This document shows positions 1 to 12,813 of a stretch of 64,000 nt of DNA, in pieces. The stretch covers positions 57,972 through 121,971 of the forward strand of contig NZ_RCTF01000015.1 of the NCBI RefSeq assembly GCF_003667445.1, read 5' to 3'. Position numbers and translations under genes: made by a program. This DNA comes from Xanthobacter tagetidis (lineage in GTDB: Bacteria > Pseudomonadota > Alphaproteobacteria > Rhizobiales > Xanthobacteraceae). The stretch's first letter is position 1. Each line of letters opens with the position of its first letter. The notes beneath the pieces were generated by a model that was not told where the DNA came from, searched no databases, and was given only the letters and a program-made list of their open reading frames with translations.

Positions 1-39
1 GGACGCCGCTCCGCGCCGATGCAGCGTGATGGAGGTTGC

Positions 40-2706
40 GTGACCACGCCTCGCGAGAACAAGCATTCGCGCCGCCGGGCCGAGGGCCCCGAGGGCCTGC
101 TCGCCAAGGCGGTGGAGCGGGCGCGCCTGGTCATCGCCTGGGAGCGGGCGTGGCCGATCCTGGTGCGCATCGCCGTGGTGGTGGCGGCCTTCCTCGCGGT
201 CTCGTGGGCCGGCCTTTGGCTGGCGCTGCCGGTTTATGGCCGCGCCGCGGGCGTCGCACTGTTCGCACTGGCGTTGGGTTTCGCGGCCTGGCCGCTGCTC
301 GCCTTCGCTTGGCCGACCCGCAGGGATGCCATCGCCCGTCTTGACCGCAAGAGCGCGCTCGCCCACCGGCCCGCCACCGCCATCTCCGACGCGCTCGCCA
401 CGAAGCCGGACGACGCCGTCGGCACCGCTCTGTGGCGCGCCCACCTCGTCCGCGCCATGGCCGCGGCGCGCACGCTCGATCCCGGCGTGCCGGTGCCGGG
501 CGTGCCGGCCAAGGACCCGCGCGGCCTGCGCGCGCTGGCGCTGCTCGCCGTCATCGCCGCCTTCTTCTTCGCCGCCGGCGACCGGGCCGGGCGCATCGGC
601 GCCGCCTTCGACTGGCGCGGTATCGCGCCGGCCTCGCCCTATCGGCTCGACGCCTGGGTGGACCCGCCCGGCTATACCGGCCGCGCGCCCATGGTGCTGC
701 CCGGCCTGCGCTCGGACGACCCGGCCTCGCTCAACGCTTTGGCGCTCCAGGTGCCGAGCGGCAGCATCCTGGTGGTGCGCGCCTCCGGCATCGACACCGA
801 GGCGCTCAAGCTCGACGGCGGCATCGCCGAGGAAAAGCCGGAGGCTGCGGCCGAGAGTGCGGACAAGGAGGCCGTGAAGGAGGCGAGGCCCGCCGGCCCC
901 GCGCGCGCCGAACGGCGCTTCGTGATCCGCGAGAATGCGGACGTCTCCTTCCTCGGCCCGGACCAGCGCCGGCTGATGTGGCACTTCAAGGTGCAGCCCG
1001 ACACGCCGCCCTCCATCGCCTTCGCCAAGGACCCGCAGGTGGGCCTGCGCAACACCACCGTGCTGTCCTACCGGGTGGAGGACGATTACGGGATCAAGGA
1101 GGCCGACGCGGTCCTGGTGCCGGCGCCGCCCGAGCCGTCCTTCTTCCCCCGTCCCGGCGCGAACACGGCCAAGGCGGCGCCGAAGCCTCTGGTGCCGGCG
1201 CCCGAGGTGAAGCTCACCCTGCCCTCCAGCGGGCGCTCCGGAGCCGCCCAGACGACGAAGGACCTCGTCGCCCATCCCTGGGCCGGCGCCAATGTCGCCA
1301 TCACGCTCAAGGCCAAGGACGAGGCCGGCAACGAGAGCGTGAGCGAAACCAAGACCTTCCGCCTGCCGCAGCGGGCCTTCACCAAGCCGCTCGCGAAGGC
1401 GCTGGTGGACGAGCGCCGACGCCTCGCGCTCGACCCCTCGAACCGCCGCCGGCTGGTGAACGTGCTCACCGCGCTGACCGACGAGCCGCAGAAGTTCAAG
1501 CCCGACATGGGCGAGTATCTCGGCCTGCGCACCGGCCTCGCCATGGCGCGCGGCGCCCGCAACGACGAGGACCTGCGCGCGCTGGTCGACTATCTGTGGG
1601 ACATGGCCGTGCGCATCGAGGACGGCACCCTCACCGACGCCGAGCGGGCGCTGAAGGCGGCCCAGGAGGCGTTGCGCGACGCGCTGGAGCGTGGCGCCAG
1701 CGACGAGGAGATCCGCCGGCTGACGCAGGACCTGCGCGCCGCCATGGAGCGCATGATGCGCCAGATGGCTGAGCAGGCCATGCGCGACCGCGGCGCCAAC
1801 GACCGCCCGCTGGACCAGAACACCCGCATCATGCGGCCGCAGGACCTGCAGAAGATGCTGGACCGCATCGAGGACCTCGCCCGCTCCGGCAACAAGGACG
1901 CGGCGCGCGAACTGCTCGACCAGCTCCAGGCGATGATGGAGAACATGCGCCCGGGCAACCGCCAGGCCGGGCAGCAGGGCCAGCAGCAGCAGAGCGAGCT
2001 GGGCGCCATGATCCAGGAGCAGCAACGCCTGCGCGACCGCACCTTCCGCCAGGGTCAGCAGCAGGGCCAGCAGCAGGGACAACAGGGCCAGCGCGGGCAA
2101 CGCGGCCAGCAGGGGCAGCAGGGTCAACAAGGCCAACAGGGCGAAGGCGGCGAGGGGCAGGAGGGCTTCGACCAGCTCCAGCAGGGCCAGCAGGACCTCA
2201 GGCGCCGCCTCGGCCGCGTGCTCGACCAGATGCGCCGCATGCAGCCCGGCCAGCAGGGGCAGCAAGGCCAGGGGCAGCAAGGCGACGGCGGCCAGGGCCA
2301 GGACGACATGGCGCGCGCCGGCGACCAGCTCGGCCGCGCCGAGCAGGCCATGCGCGAGGCCGAGGAGGCGCTCGGCCGCGGCGACGGCCAGGGCGCGCTC
2401 GATGCCGAGGGCCGCGCGCTCCAGGCGCTGCGGCAGGGCGCCCAGTCGCTGGCCCAGGCCCAGCAGGGCAACGATCGCGGCCCCGGCCCGGGCGGCCCGG
2501 GCGAGGACGCGGCCCAGCGCGTCGACCCGCTCGGCCGGCCGCTGCGCAGCCAGGACTATGGCGACGACTTCACCGTGAAGGTGCCCGACGAGGTGGACGC
2601 CCAGCGCGCCCGCCGCGTGCTGGAGGAGCTGCGCCGCCGCTTGGAACAGCCCCTGCGCCCGCAGATCGAGCTGGATTATCTGGAGCGCCTGCTGAAGGGG
2701 CTGTGA
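40..2706 (+). CDS. TIGR02302 (DUF4175) family membrane protein
   Basis: Conserved alphaproteobacterial protein of unknown function, 888 aa from the chosen start. An ATG at 19 is in frame, but a GGAGG at 31-35 sits just ahead of the GTG at 40, so GTG is preferred. Two hydrophobic segments lie near residues 40-95 and a third near 170. The central part (roughly 300-450) is rich in Pro/Lys and beta-prone. The C-terminal third has charged helices and very Gln/Gly-rich tracts (repeated GQQ units, about residues 645-715 and 745-760). In related genomes as I recall them this gene follows lysA; here lysA is at 43-44 kb, so the pair is separated. The family assignment is firm; no function is claimed. 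Confidence 0.85.
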   Translation: MTTPRENKHSRRRAEGPEGLLAKAVERARLVIAWERAWPILVRIAVVVAAFLAVSWAGLWLALPVYGRAAGVALFALALGFAAWPLLAFAWPTRRDAIARLDRKSALAHRPATAISDALATKPDDAVGTALWRAHLVRAMAAARTLDPGVPVPGVPAKDPRGLRALALLAVIAAFFFAAGDRAGRIGAAFDWRGIAPASPYRLDAWVDPPGYTGRAPMVLPGLRSDDPASLNALALQVPSGSILVVRASGIDTEALKLDGGIAEEKPEAAAESADKEAVKEARPAGPARAERRFVIRENADVSFLGPDQRRLMWHFKVQPDTPPSIAFAKDPQVGLRNTTVLSYRVEDDYGIKEADAVLVPAPPEPSFFPRPGANTAKAAPKPLVPAPEVKLTLPSSGRSGAAQTTKDLVAHPWAGANVAITLKAKDEAGNESVSETKTFRLPQRAFTKPLAKALVDERRRLALDPSNRRRLVNVLTALTDEPQKFKPDMGEYLGLRTGLAMARGARNDEDLRALVDYLWDMAVRIEDGTLTDAERALKAAQEALRDALERGASDEEIRRLTQDLRAAMERMMRQMAEQAMRDRGANDRPLDQNTRIMRPQDLQKMLDRIEDLARSGNKDAARELLDQLQAMMENMRPGNRQAGQQGQQQQSELGAMIQEQQRLRDRTFRQGQQQGQQQGQQGQRGQRGQQGQQGQQGQQGEGGEGQEGFDQLQQGQQDLRRRLGRVLDQMRRMQPGQQGQQGQGQQGDGGQGQDDMARAGDQLGRAEQAMREAEEALGRGDGQGALDAEGRALQALRQGAQSLAQAQQGNDRGPGPGGPGEDAAQRVDPLGRPLRSQDYGDDFTVKVPDEVDAQRARRVLEELRRRLEQPLRPQIELDYLERLLKGL
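2041..2310 (+). repeat. CAG/GGC-rich low-complexity tract encoding Gln-Gly repeats
   Basis: Imperfect repeats of the unit CAGCAGGGC (Gln-Gln-Gly) lie inside the TIGR02302 gene, densest at about 2050-2150 and again at 2250-2290. The reading frame is kept throughout. Such tracts are prone to replication slippage, so length may differ between strains. Confidence 0.7.
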
Positions 2707-2813
2707 GCCGGCGGCCCGCTTCGGCGACCCGAGGGCGCCGCAGCCGCGCCCGGCCGAAGTCAGTGAAGGGGACGGAGCGGACGGTGACAAAGAAGCCCCG
2801 CGGCATCCGCCCT

Positions 2814-2918
2814 CACCGCCGTCGTGCTTCGGCTCGACCGGAGCATCCACACCACCTCCCGGCGTTTCGCCCGGCCGCAGGATAGGCCCTCGGGTCAAGC
2901 CCGAGGGCGACGGCGGGG
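2814..2918 (+). repeat. REP-like paired palindrome, copy A
   Basis: Left half is a hairpin at about 2825-2846 (TGCTTCGG, loop CTCGA, CCGGAGCA). Right half is a hairpin at 2887-2907 with arms CCCTCGGG/CCCGAGGG and loop TCAAG. Outer ends carry CACCGCCGTC and its complement GACGGCGGGG. The same two-part plan recurs in copies B, C and D. Confidence 0.8.
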
Positions 2919-3028
2919 AGGGGGAGGCGGCGGCGGTTGGCGCCGGAGCGGGGGGGGGCCAGCAAAAAGACGGGGGCGGCGTCCCAAGCGGAGCGCGGCG
3001 AAACACCCAGTCGTACCCCATCCCAAAC

Positions 3029-3145
3029 CACCGTCATGCCCCGGCTCGTCCGGGGCATCCACCGTGCCGCATGCGGGCGCCTGAACGCGAAGCGCGGGCT
3101 GGCCGCTGCGTGGATCCCCCGGACGAGCCGGGGGATGACGGCGGT
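3029..3145 (+). repeat. REP-like paired palindrome, copy B
   Basis: Left hairpin 3036-3058 has arms ATGCCCCGG/CCGGGGCAT and loop CTCGT. Right hairpin 3114-3136 has arms ATCCCCCGG/CCGGGGGAT and loop ACGAG, the complement of the left loop. The flanks again carry CACCGTC and GACGGCGGT. Confidence 0.85.
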
Positions 3146-3177
3146 GTGGCGATTGAGCGGGCGCTGCCGGCTCCCGG

Positions 3178-3277
3178 CCACCGTCATGCTCCGACTTGAT
3201 CGGAGCATCCACGCGACCTTGCCGTCTTGCCGGCCGCGGGATGGACCCTCCGATCAAGTCGGAGGGCGACGGCGGGA
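3178..3277 (+). repeat. REP-like paired palindrome, copy C
   Basis: Left hairpin 3186-3208 has arms ATGCTCCGA/TCGGAGCAT and loop CTTGA. Right hairpin 3246-3266 has arms CCCTCCGA/TCGGAGGG and loop TCAAG. The outer ends are CACCGTC and GACGGCGGG. This is the most regular of the copies. Confidence 0.85.
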
Positions 3278-3413
3278 AGGGAAATGATGGCGGCAAACGG
3301 CGGGGAGGGGCGCTGAAAGCGTTCTCCAACCTCCTCAGCCGACCCGCCTCAAGTCGCCCACTCCGTCGAGTTCCTCTCCGCCGACGCTCGGTGGCCCCCT
3401 CTCTACGGCCCCC

Positions 3414-4325
3414 TCAATCGAGCCCCAGCCTGCGGCAGAGGTCGTCCAATTGATCGAGGCTGGCATAGAGGATGCGCAGCTCGCCGGCCTCGCCCTTGCC
3501 GGCGATGGCGACCGTGAGGCCGAGCGCGTCGGCGAGGCGCTTCTCCAGCGCCCGCACGTCCGCCGACTTCACCTCCGGCGCACCCTTGGCGGACGCCGCG
3601 CCCCCGCCCTTGCCGGCGAGCCGGCCTTCGACTTCGGCGCGCACCTTTGCGAGCGCCTCAACGTCACGCACGTTGAGGCCCTTCTCCACCACCTCGCGGG
3701 CGACGCGCTCGGCATCCGGCACGCCGAGCAGCGCACGGGCGTGGCCGGCGGTGAGGCGCCCGTCCGCCAGCATGGCCTTCACGCCCTCGGGCAGCTTCAG
3801 CAGGCGCAGGGTGTTGGCGATATGGCTGCGGCTCTTGCCGATCACCTTGGCGAGTTCCGCCTGGGCATAGTCGAACTCGGCCATCAGCGCCTCGTAGCCC
3901 AGCGCCTCTTCCACCGGGTTGAGGTCGGCGCGCTGGACGTTCTCGATGATGGCGATCTCCAGCGCCTCGCGGTCGGTGAGGTCGAGCACCACCACCGGCA
4001 CATCGTGCAGCCCGGCGCGCTGGGCCGCGCGCCAGCGCCGCTCGCCGGCGACGATCTCGAAGCTGTTGGGGCCGGTGAGCGGGCGCACGACGATGGGCTG
4101 GATGATGCCCTTCTCGCGGATCGAGGCGGTCAGCTCCTCCAGCCCCTCCTCCATGAAGGCGCGGCGCGGATTGCGCGGGTTCGCCCGCACGTGCTCGATC
4201 GGCACCCGCCGGGGGCCGCCGCCCGCGCGCCCGGGAGCGCCGGCGCGCGGGACCGGCGCGTCGTTCGCATCCCCGATCAGCGCCGCAAGGCCCCGGCCGA
4301 GCCGGGAGCGCGTCTCATCCGCCAT
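3414..4325 (-). CDS. parB: Chromosome-partitioning protein ParB
   Basis: ParB binds parS, loads as a CTP-dependent DNA clamp and organises the origin-proximal nucleoprotein complex for segregation with ParA. The 303-aa product has the N-terminal SRLGRGLAALIGD segment typical of ParA contact, the nucleotide-binding GERRWRAA box at residues 94-101, ENVQR at 128-132, a helix-turn-helix at about 154-176 (SRSHIANTL) and a C-terminal dimerisation region. It lies 34 bp downstream of parA on the same strand, and two matching parS sites lie within 4.1 kb. Length and architecture are normal for the family. Confidence 0.97.
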   Translation of the reverse strand: MADETRSRLGRGLAALIGDANDAPVPRAGAPGRAGGGPRRVPIEHVRANPRNPRRAFMEEGLEELTASIREKGIIQPIVVRPLTGPNSFEIVAGERRWRAAQRAGLHDVPVVVLDLTDREALEIAIIENVQRADLNPVEEALGYEALMAEFDYAQAELAKVIGKSRSHIANTLRLLKLPEGVKAMLADGRLTAGHARALLGVPDAERVAREVVEKGLNVRDVEALAKVRAEVEGRLAGKGGGAASAKGAPEVKSADVRALEKRLADALGLTVAIAGKGEAGELRILYASLDQLDDLCRRLGLD

Positions 4326-4359
4326 GGACTAAATTCCTATTCCTGGTGCGGGGTGGGCG

Positions 4360-5211
4360 TCAGGCCGCGGCCTGGGCGCGGGCGGCGCGCTCGCGCTGGA
4401 TCACCTCGGAGGCGAGGCGCAGATAGGCCTGCGAGCCGACGCACTTGAGGTCGTAGAGCAGCACCGGCTTGCCGTAGGACGGCGCCTCGGACACCCGCAC
4501 ATTGCGCGGGATTACGGTCTCGTAGACCTTGTCGCCCATGAATTGCCGCACGTCCTGCACCACCTGGTCGGAGAGGTTGTTGCGCGCGTCGTACATGGTC
4601 AGCACGATGCCGTGGATGGTGAGGTTCGGGTTCAGCCCGGTGCGCACCTGCTCCACGGTCTTGAGCAATTGGGAGAGGCCCTCCAGCGCGAAGAACTCGC
4701 ACTGCAGCGGCACCAGGATGGCATCCGCCGCCGCCATGGCGTTCACCGTCAGCAGCGAGAGCGAGGGCGGGCAGTCGATCAGCACATAGGAATAGGAAGG
4801 CCCGGTCGTGTCGGCGGCGAGCGCCTCCAGCGCCGCGCGCAGGCGGAAGGCGCGGTCGCGCGCGGAGGCGATCTCCAGCTCCACGCCCGAGAGGTCGAGC
4901 GTCGCCGGGGCCACGTGCAGCGCGGGAACGCCGGTCTCCATCACGGTCTCGCGCAGGGTCGCCTCGCCCACCAGCACGTCATAGGTGGAGAGGTTGCGCG
5001 CGCGCCGGTCGATGCCGAGCCCGGTGGAGGCGTTGCCCTGGGGATCAAGGTCCACCACCAGCACGCTCTCGCCGATGGCGGCCAGCGCCGTGCCGAGATT
5101 GATGGCGGTGGTGGTCTTGCCGACGCCGCCCTTCTGGTTGGCGAGCGCGAGCACGCGCGGCGGCGCGCCGGCGCCCCGGTCGGAGAGCGGGGAGATGATG
5201 GTCTCGGTCAT
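4360..5211 (-). CDS. parA: Chromosome-partitioning ATPase ParA
   Basis: MinD/ParA-type ATPase that drives origin segregation with ParB. The deviant Walker A KGGVGKTT is at residues 27-34, DLDPQGN at 54-60 and the Walker B region VLIDCPPS at 143-150. The product is 283 aa, a normal length. The ATG overlaps the rsmG stop codon (ATGA at 5208-5211), indicating translational coupling. The order rsmG-parA-parB is the standard alphaproteobacterial one. Confidence 0.97.
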   Translation of the reverse strand: MTETIISPLSDRGAGAPPRVLALANQKGGVGKTTTAINLGTALAAIGESVLVVDLDPQGNASTGLGIDRRARNLSTYDVLVGEATLRETVMETGVPALHVAPATLDLSGVELEIASARDRAFRLRAALEALAADTTGPSYSYVLIDCPPSLSLLTVNAMAAADAILVPLQCEFFALEGLSQLLKTVEQVRTGLNPNLTIHGIVLTMYDARNNLSDQVVQDVRQFMGDKVYETVIPRNVRVSEAPSYGKPVLLYDLKCVGSQAYLRLASEVIQRERAARAQAAA

Positions 5212-5945
5212 GGCCTGTTCCTTGGCGCCCGATGGCGGGCAGATGCCTGACGTGCAGGTGCCGGGCGTGCGGGTGCCTGGCGTGTGGTGTCCAAGCCGGC
5301 GTCCACGACGGGCGCCTCTCGTCTCGCCGACCGCACCACCAGGATCCGCCCGTCGGGATCGCTGAGGCTCGGCGCGAGGTCGATATCGAGTGTCCAGCCT
5401 TTGCGTGCCTCGGTCAATTCGCGTTCGGCATCGCGGCCCTTGGGAAACAGGCCGAGCGCCCCCGCGGCGAGGAAGGGGGCTGCGAGGTCGAGCAGCTTCG
5501 GCAGGGGCGCGAGGGCGCGGGCGGAGACCACGTCGGTTCCGGGCGCGAGCGTCGCGGACACGTCCTCGATGCGCCGGGCCGCAACCTCCACCGGCAGCGC
5601 AGCGTGCCGCGCCGCCTCGCGCAGGAAGGCGGCCTTGCGGGTGTCGGATTCCACCAGAACCACCCGCGCGCCTTCGCGCTCGGCCATCACCGCCGCGGCC
5701 ACGAGGCCCGGGAAGCCGCCGCCCGAGCCGAGGTCAACCCAGCGCCGCGCCGTTGCAGGAACATGGTTAACGAGCTGTAAACTGTCGGCGATGTGGCGCT
5801 CCCACAGGTCCGGCAGGGTGGCGGGCGAGATCAGGTTCAGCGTCTTCTGCCACTTGGCCAGAAGGGCGGCGATGGTCTCCAGGCGCGCGCATGTTTCACG
5901 TGAAACGCGCGCGGCGACCGCGGCCTTGCCCCTCTCCTCGACCAT
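5208..5945 (-). CDS. rsmG: 16S rRNA (guanine-527-N7)-methyltransferase RsmG
   Basis: SAM-dependent enzyme that methylates G527 of 16S rRNA, also known as GidB. The product is 245 aa with the SAM-binding motif DLGSGGGFPG at residues 71-80 and family residues such as NLISPATLPDLWERHIADS. The C-terminal 25 or so residues form a Pro/Ala/Arg tail not seen in core family members. Codons 14-18 (VSRET) coincide with a parS palindrome, so the coding sequence doubles as a ParB site. It overlaps parA by 4 bp, and mnmG lies 145 bp upstream. Confidence 0.95.
   Translation of the reverse strand: MVEERGKAAVAARVSRETCARLETIAALLAKWQKTLNLISPATLPDLWERHIADSLQLVNHVPATARRWVDLGSGGGFPGLVAAAVMAEREGARVVLVESDTRKAAFLREAARHAALPVEVAARRIEDVSATLAPGTDVVSARALAPLPKLLDLAAPFLAAGALGLFPKGRDAERELTEARKGWTLDIDLAPSLSDPDGRILVVRSARREAPVVDAGLDTTRQAPARPAPARQASARHRAPRNRP
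5892..5907. promoter_or_regulatory. parS: parS site 1 (ParB-binding, inside rsmG)
   Basis: TGTTTCACGTGAAACG matches 15 of 16 bases of the bacterial parS consensus TGTTTCACGTGAAACA; the inner 14 bp are a perfect palindrome. It lies about 1.6 kb upstream of the parB start codon and about 10 kb from the proposed oriC, as expected for an origin-proximal centromere. Confidence 0.93.
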
Positions 5946-6090
5946 GGACGCATTCCTCCCGCACCCCGAACCGGCCCGTCATCGCGACCGAGCGGGGCCA
6001 AACCATGCCGCTCGCGCCCGCAGCGACCGCCGGGGCCGTCCATCCCCATGATCCACAGACCGGACGCCGCGCGCCCGCCGCGTATCGCGC

Positions 6091-7965
<1,875 letters not shown>

Positions 7966-8089
7966 GGGCTCTTCGATTCCTGGTGCGCGCGGCGCACGGG
8001 TTTGGGACAAGGAGAAACGTCGGCTTTCGGGCCGCGTCAAGGCGGGAGGCGATTCGGCCGGGATTGGACGACACGAGTGAGGCTATGCA

Positions 8090-8112
8090 TGCTCCGATCA
8101 AGTCGCCGCATG
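8090..8112. repeat. Degenerate half of the REP-like element
   Basis: ATGCTCCGA, loop TCAAG, TCGCCGCAT: one mismatch in the stem relative to copy C. No matching second half is present nearby, so this looks like a decayed or solitary half element. Confidence 0.6.
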
Positions 8113-8223
8113 ACAGAAGTTGGGCGGAGGGGTCCGTTGAGGGGATGCGGCGGTTGAGGGGATGCGGCGTTAGAGCGGATGCGGCAGGCTTCTCCGGCTG
8201 GTCCGACGCTGCCGTCGCCCCTT

Positions 8224-8326
8224 CACCGCCGTCGCCCTCCGGCTTGACCGGAGGGCCCATGCTGCGGCTGGGCGCGGCGCGGGGCGGTGGCTTGGATGCT
8301 CCGTCAAGCCGGAGCATGACGGCGGT
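8224..8326 (-). repeat. REP-like paired palindrome, copy D (inverted)
   Basis: Hairpin 8234-8256 has arms GCCCTCCGG/CCGGAGGGC and loop CTTGA. Hairpin 8296-8317 has ATGCTCCG, TCAAG and CCGGAGCAT, with one stem base missing. The order of the two halves is reversed relative to copies A and C, so on the minus strand it reads as the same element. Confidence 0.8.
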
Positions 8327-8391
8327 TTTTGGCACCGGGCCTTCCTTTTGCACCCCTCGCCCCTTGTGGGAGAGAGGAGACATCACGTCGA

Positions 8392-8407
8392 TGTTTCACG
8401 TGAAACA
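8392..8407. promoter_or_regulatory. parS: parS site 2 (ParB-binding, mnmG-mnmE intergenic)
   Basis: TGTTTCACGTGAAACA is a perfect 16-bp match to the parS consensus. It lies in the gap between mnmE and mnmG, 2.5 kb from site 1. A spaced parS pair near parAB is the expected substrate for ParB spreading. Confidence 0.96.
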
Positions 8408-8424
8408 TCTTGCGGCCCCGTCCC

Positions 8425-9729
8425 TCACTTGCCGATGCAGAAGGTGACGAACAAGGCGTCCAGCACATCCTCCACATCCACCCGGCCGATCACCCGGTCG
8501 AGCGCGCGGGCCGCCAGCCGGAGTTCTTCCGCGCGCAGCTCCTCCTGCCCGCCGAAATCGCCAGCGGCGCGGGACAGATGGCCGGCGGCCTCGGCCAGAG
8601 CGAGCCGCTGGCGCTCGCGCGAGACGAGGGCCGGCTCGCCGCCGGCGAGGCCCTCGGCCTCCGTCTCCAGGCATGCCAGCAGCGCTTCGACCCCTTCGCC
8701 GGTGTGGGTGGACAGGCCGATCCAGCCGTCCGGAACTCCGCCCCCGAGGTCGGCCTTGGTGCGCACGCGGATTGCGCGGGCGAGCGCGGCGGGCGGCGGC
8801 TCGCCCGCCTCGGAAAGCCACAGCACCAGGTCCGCCGCCTCGGCGCGGGCGAGCGCCCGGCGCACGCCCTCCTGCTCCACCATGTCCACGCTCTCGCGCA
8901 GCCCGGCCGTATCGAGCAGCAGAACCGCCTGCCCGGCCAGCTCCAGATGCACCTCCAGCACGTCCCGCGTGGTGCCGGGAACTGGGGAGACGATGGCCGC
9001 CTCGCGCCCCGCGAGGCGATTCAGCAGCGTGGACTTGCCCGCATTGGGCGGCCCGGCGATGGCGACCGTGAGCCCCGCGCGCACCCGCTCGCCGCGATCG
9101 GCATCGCTGAGCGCGGCCGCGACATCCGCCGCCAGCGGGCCAATGACGGCCTGCGCCTCGGCGACGAGATCGTCGGGCACGTCGCCCTCGTCGGAGAAGT
9201 CGATGGAGGCCTCAACCAGCGCCAGCGCCTGCACCAGCCCCGCGCGCCAATCGGCGATGCGGCGGGAGAGGGCGCCAGAGGCGAGCGCCAGCGCCTGGCG
9301 GCGCTGCGCCTCGGTCTCCGCCGCCACGAGGTCGGCGAGGCCCTCCACCTCGGCGAGGTCCATCTTGCCGCGCGCGAAGGCGCGGCGGGTGAATTCGCCG
9401 GCCTCGGCGGGGCGCAGGCCGGGCAGGGCGCCGAGCACCCGCAGCACCGCCGCCACCACCGCGCGCCCGCCATGCAAATGGAGTTCCGCCACGTCTTCAC
9501 CCGTGGTGCTGGCGGGGCCGGGGAAGAACAGCACCAGCGCGCGGTCCAGCACCTCGCCCCGCGCGGGATCGCGCAGCGCGCCGTAGCGGGCGAAGCGCGG
9601 CGGCGGCAGATCGCCCAGCAGCGCGCGCACCGCATCCCCCGCCGCCGGCCCGGAGAGCCGCACCACGGCGACGCCGCTCGGCGGGCGGCCGCTGGACAAG
9701 GCGAAGATGGTGTCCTCGAACGTCGCCAT
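8425..9729 (-). CDS. mnmE: tRNA uridine-5-carboxymethylaminomethyl modification GTPase MnmE
   Basis: GTPase acting with MnmG on tRNA wobble uridine. The product is 434 aa. It has an N-terminal formyl-THF-binding domain (about 1-120), a helical domain with the G domain inserted in it (G1 GPPNAGKST 226-234, G3 DTAG 273-276), and the diagnostic C-terminal CIGK at 431-434 whose Cys is essential in the family. In most alphaproteobacteria I know, mnmE follows rho; here it lies on the far side of oriC, next to a YyaL-type gene that reads the opposite way. Confidence 0.96.
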   Translation of the reverse strand: MATFEDTIFALSSGRPPSGVAVVRLSGPAAGDAVRALLGDLPPPRFARYGALRDPARGEVLDRALVLFFPGPASTTGEDVAELHLHGGRAVVAAVLRVLGALPGLRPAEAGEFTRRAFARGKMDLAEVEGLADLVAAETEAQRRQALALASGALSRRIADWRAGLVQALALVEASIDFSDEGDVPDDLVAEAQAVIGPLAADVAAALSDADRGERVRAGLTVAIAGPPNAGKSTLLNRLAGREAAIVSPVPGTTRDVLEVHLELAGQAVLLLDTAGLRESVDMVEQEGVRRALARAEAADLVLWLSEAGEPPPAALARAIRVRTKADLGGGVPDGWIGLSTHTGEGVEALLACLETEAEGLAGGEPALVSRERQRLALAEAAGHLSRAAGDFGGQEELRAEELRLAARALDRVIGRVDVEDVLDALFVTFCIGK

Positions 9730-9865
9730 GGGCGCCCCATTTCGGTCCGCCCGCGCGATTGCGGCGGCCGGTCGCGCCCTTATATCTGACGGACGGGCAC
9801 CATCGCAGCCCGATGCATTCTTCCGCCGCCTTTCCCTTCATCCATTGCTGCCGGGGACCATTGCC

Positions 9866-11881
<2,016 letters not shown>

Positions 11882-12069
11882 GGCGCCCTGAGCGGGCGAC
11901 ACGCGAACGGCGCCCCCTCTCAGATCGGATCAGAGAGTCACCGGCGGGCATTTTTCGCCGGATGACCTTCGGCTCGGACGAAAGGCCGATCGGCCGTCCT
12001 CGGCCTTCCTACGCGATCGATTTTTTCGATGGTGGTCGGCGTTTCGACAACTTTTGATTGTTGGCCGCC

Positions 12070-12801
12070 TCAGCCGGCCTTGGTCTCCGCCGGCGCCGGA
12101 TCGCGCGGCGTGTAGGTGAGCCAGATCGCCTTCTCGCCCAGGCCGTCGACGAAGGCGGCGTGGGCCTCGGCCTCGGCGGCGTTCACGCGGGAGGGCAGGG
12201 GGACGGGGCGGCTGCGCGCGGCAGCGATGGCGGCCGACACCAGGCGCGGCGCCTCTGACACTTCCTCCACCAGGCCGATGAGGCTCGCCTGACGCCCGCC
12301 GAGCAGCTCGCCATAGACCTCCGCCAGCAGCTCGGCATCGAGCAGAGCGCCGTGCTTCACCCGGCGCGAACTGTCGATGCCGTAGCGGTTCATCAGATCG
12401 TCGAGGCGGTTGCCGCCGCCGGGATGCTTGCGCCGCGCCAGCGCCAGCGTGTCGATCACCCGGTCGCGCGCGATCACCGGCCGGCCGGCGCGCTCCAACT
12501 CCGCGTTCAGGAAGCCGATGTCGAACGCTGCATTGTGGATCACCAAAGTATCGTTCTGGATGAATTCAATGAATTCATCGGCGATCTCCAGAAACTTCTT
12601 CTTGTCTGACAGAAATTCCGAGGAAAGCCCATGCACGTTGAAGGCTTCCACCGGCATGGCACGCTCGGGATTGATGTAGACGTGGAAAACGTTGCCCGTG
12701 AGGATGCGGTTCACCATCTCCACGCAGCCGATCTCCACCACCCGGTCGCCGCCATGGGCCTCCAGGCCTGTGGTCTCGGTGTCGAGCACGATCTCGCGCA
12801 T
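12070..12801 (-). CDS. dnaQ: DNA polymerase III epsilon subunit (3'-5' proofreading exonuclease)
   Basis: Proofreading exonuclease of the replicative polymerase. The 243-aa product shows Exo I DTETTG (D7, E9), Exo II HNAAFDIGFLN (D94) and Exo III HGALLDA (H150, D155), so the catalytic set is complete. A C-terminal tail of about 60 residues should carry the alpha-subunit contact. It lies 12 bp downstream of coaE in the leftward ppsR-maf-aroE-coaE-dnaQ run that starts at oriC, a classical alphaproteobacterial arrangement. Confidence 0.96.
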   Translation of the reverse strand: MREIVLDTETTGLEAHGGDRVVEIGCVEMVNRILTGNVFHVYINPERAMPVEAFNVHGLSSEFLSDKKKFLEIADEFIEFIQNDTLVIHNAAFDIGFLNAELERAGRPVIARDRVIDTLALARRKHPGGGNRLDDLMNRYGIDSSRRVKHGALLDAELLAEVYGELLGGRQASLIGLVEEVSEAPRLVSAAIAAARSRPVPLPSRVNAAEAEAHAAFVDGLGEKAIWLTYTPRDPAPAETKAG

Positions 12802-12813
12802 GCCTATCCCCCC

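Larger units (their letters stand above)
2707..3413. other. 707-bp gene-free region built of paired palindromic repeats
   Basis: No credible gene was found between the TIGR02302 gene and parB. The stretch holds three REP-like two-part elements (about 2814-2918, 3029-3145 and 3178-3277) separated by C- or G-rich spacer. Short ORFs on both strands here have repeat-derived composition and no recognisable domain, and were left out. Confidence 0.75.
7966..8424. other. 459-bp intergenic region with REP-like repeats and a parS site
   Basis: No gene was found between mnmG and mnmE. The stretch contains a degenerate half repeat (8090-8112), a complete inverted paired palindrome (8224-8326) and a perfect parS (8392-8407) only 17 bp downstream of the mnmE stop codon. 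Confidence 0.75.

Noticed and set aside
2041..2310. CRISPR or minisatellite array
   Set aside because: The repeats are in-frame Gln-Gly codons inside a gene with no unique spacers.
11941..11961. Terminator after the YyaL-type gene
   Set aside because: CCGGCG/CGCCGG is a 6-bp stem whose T-run is in the loop, not after the stem; too weak to annotate.
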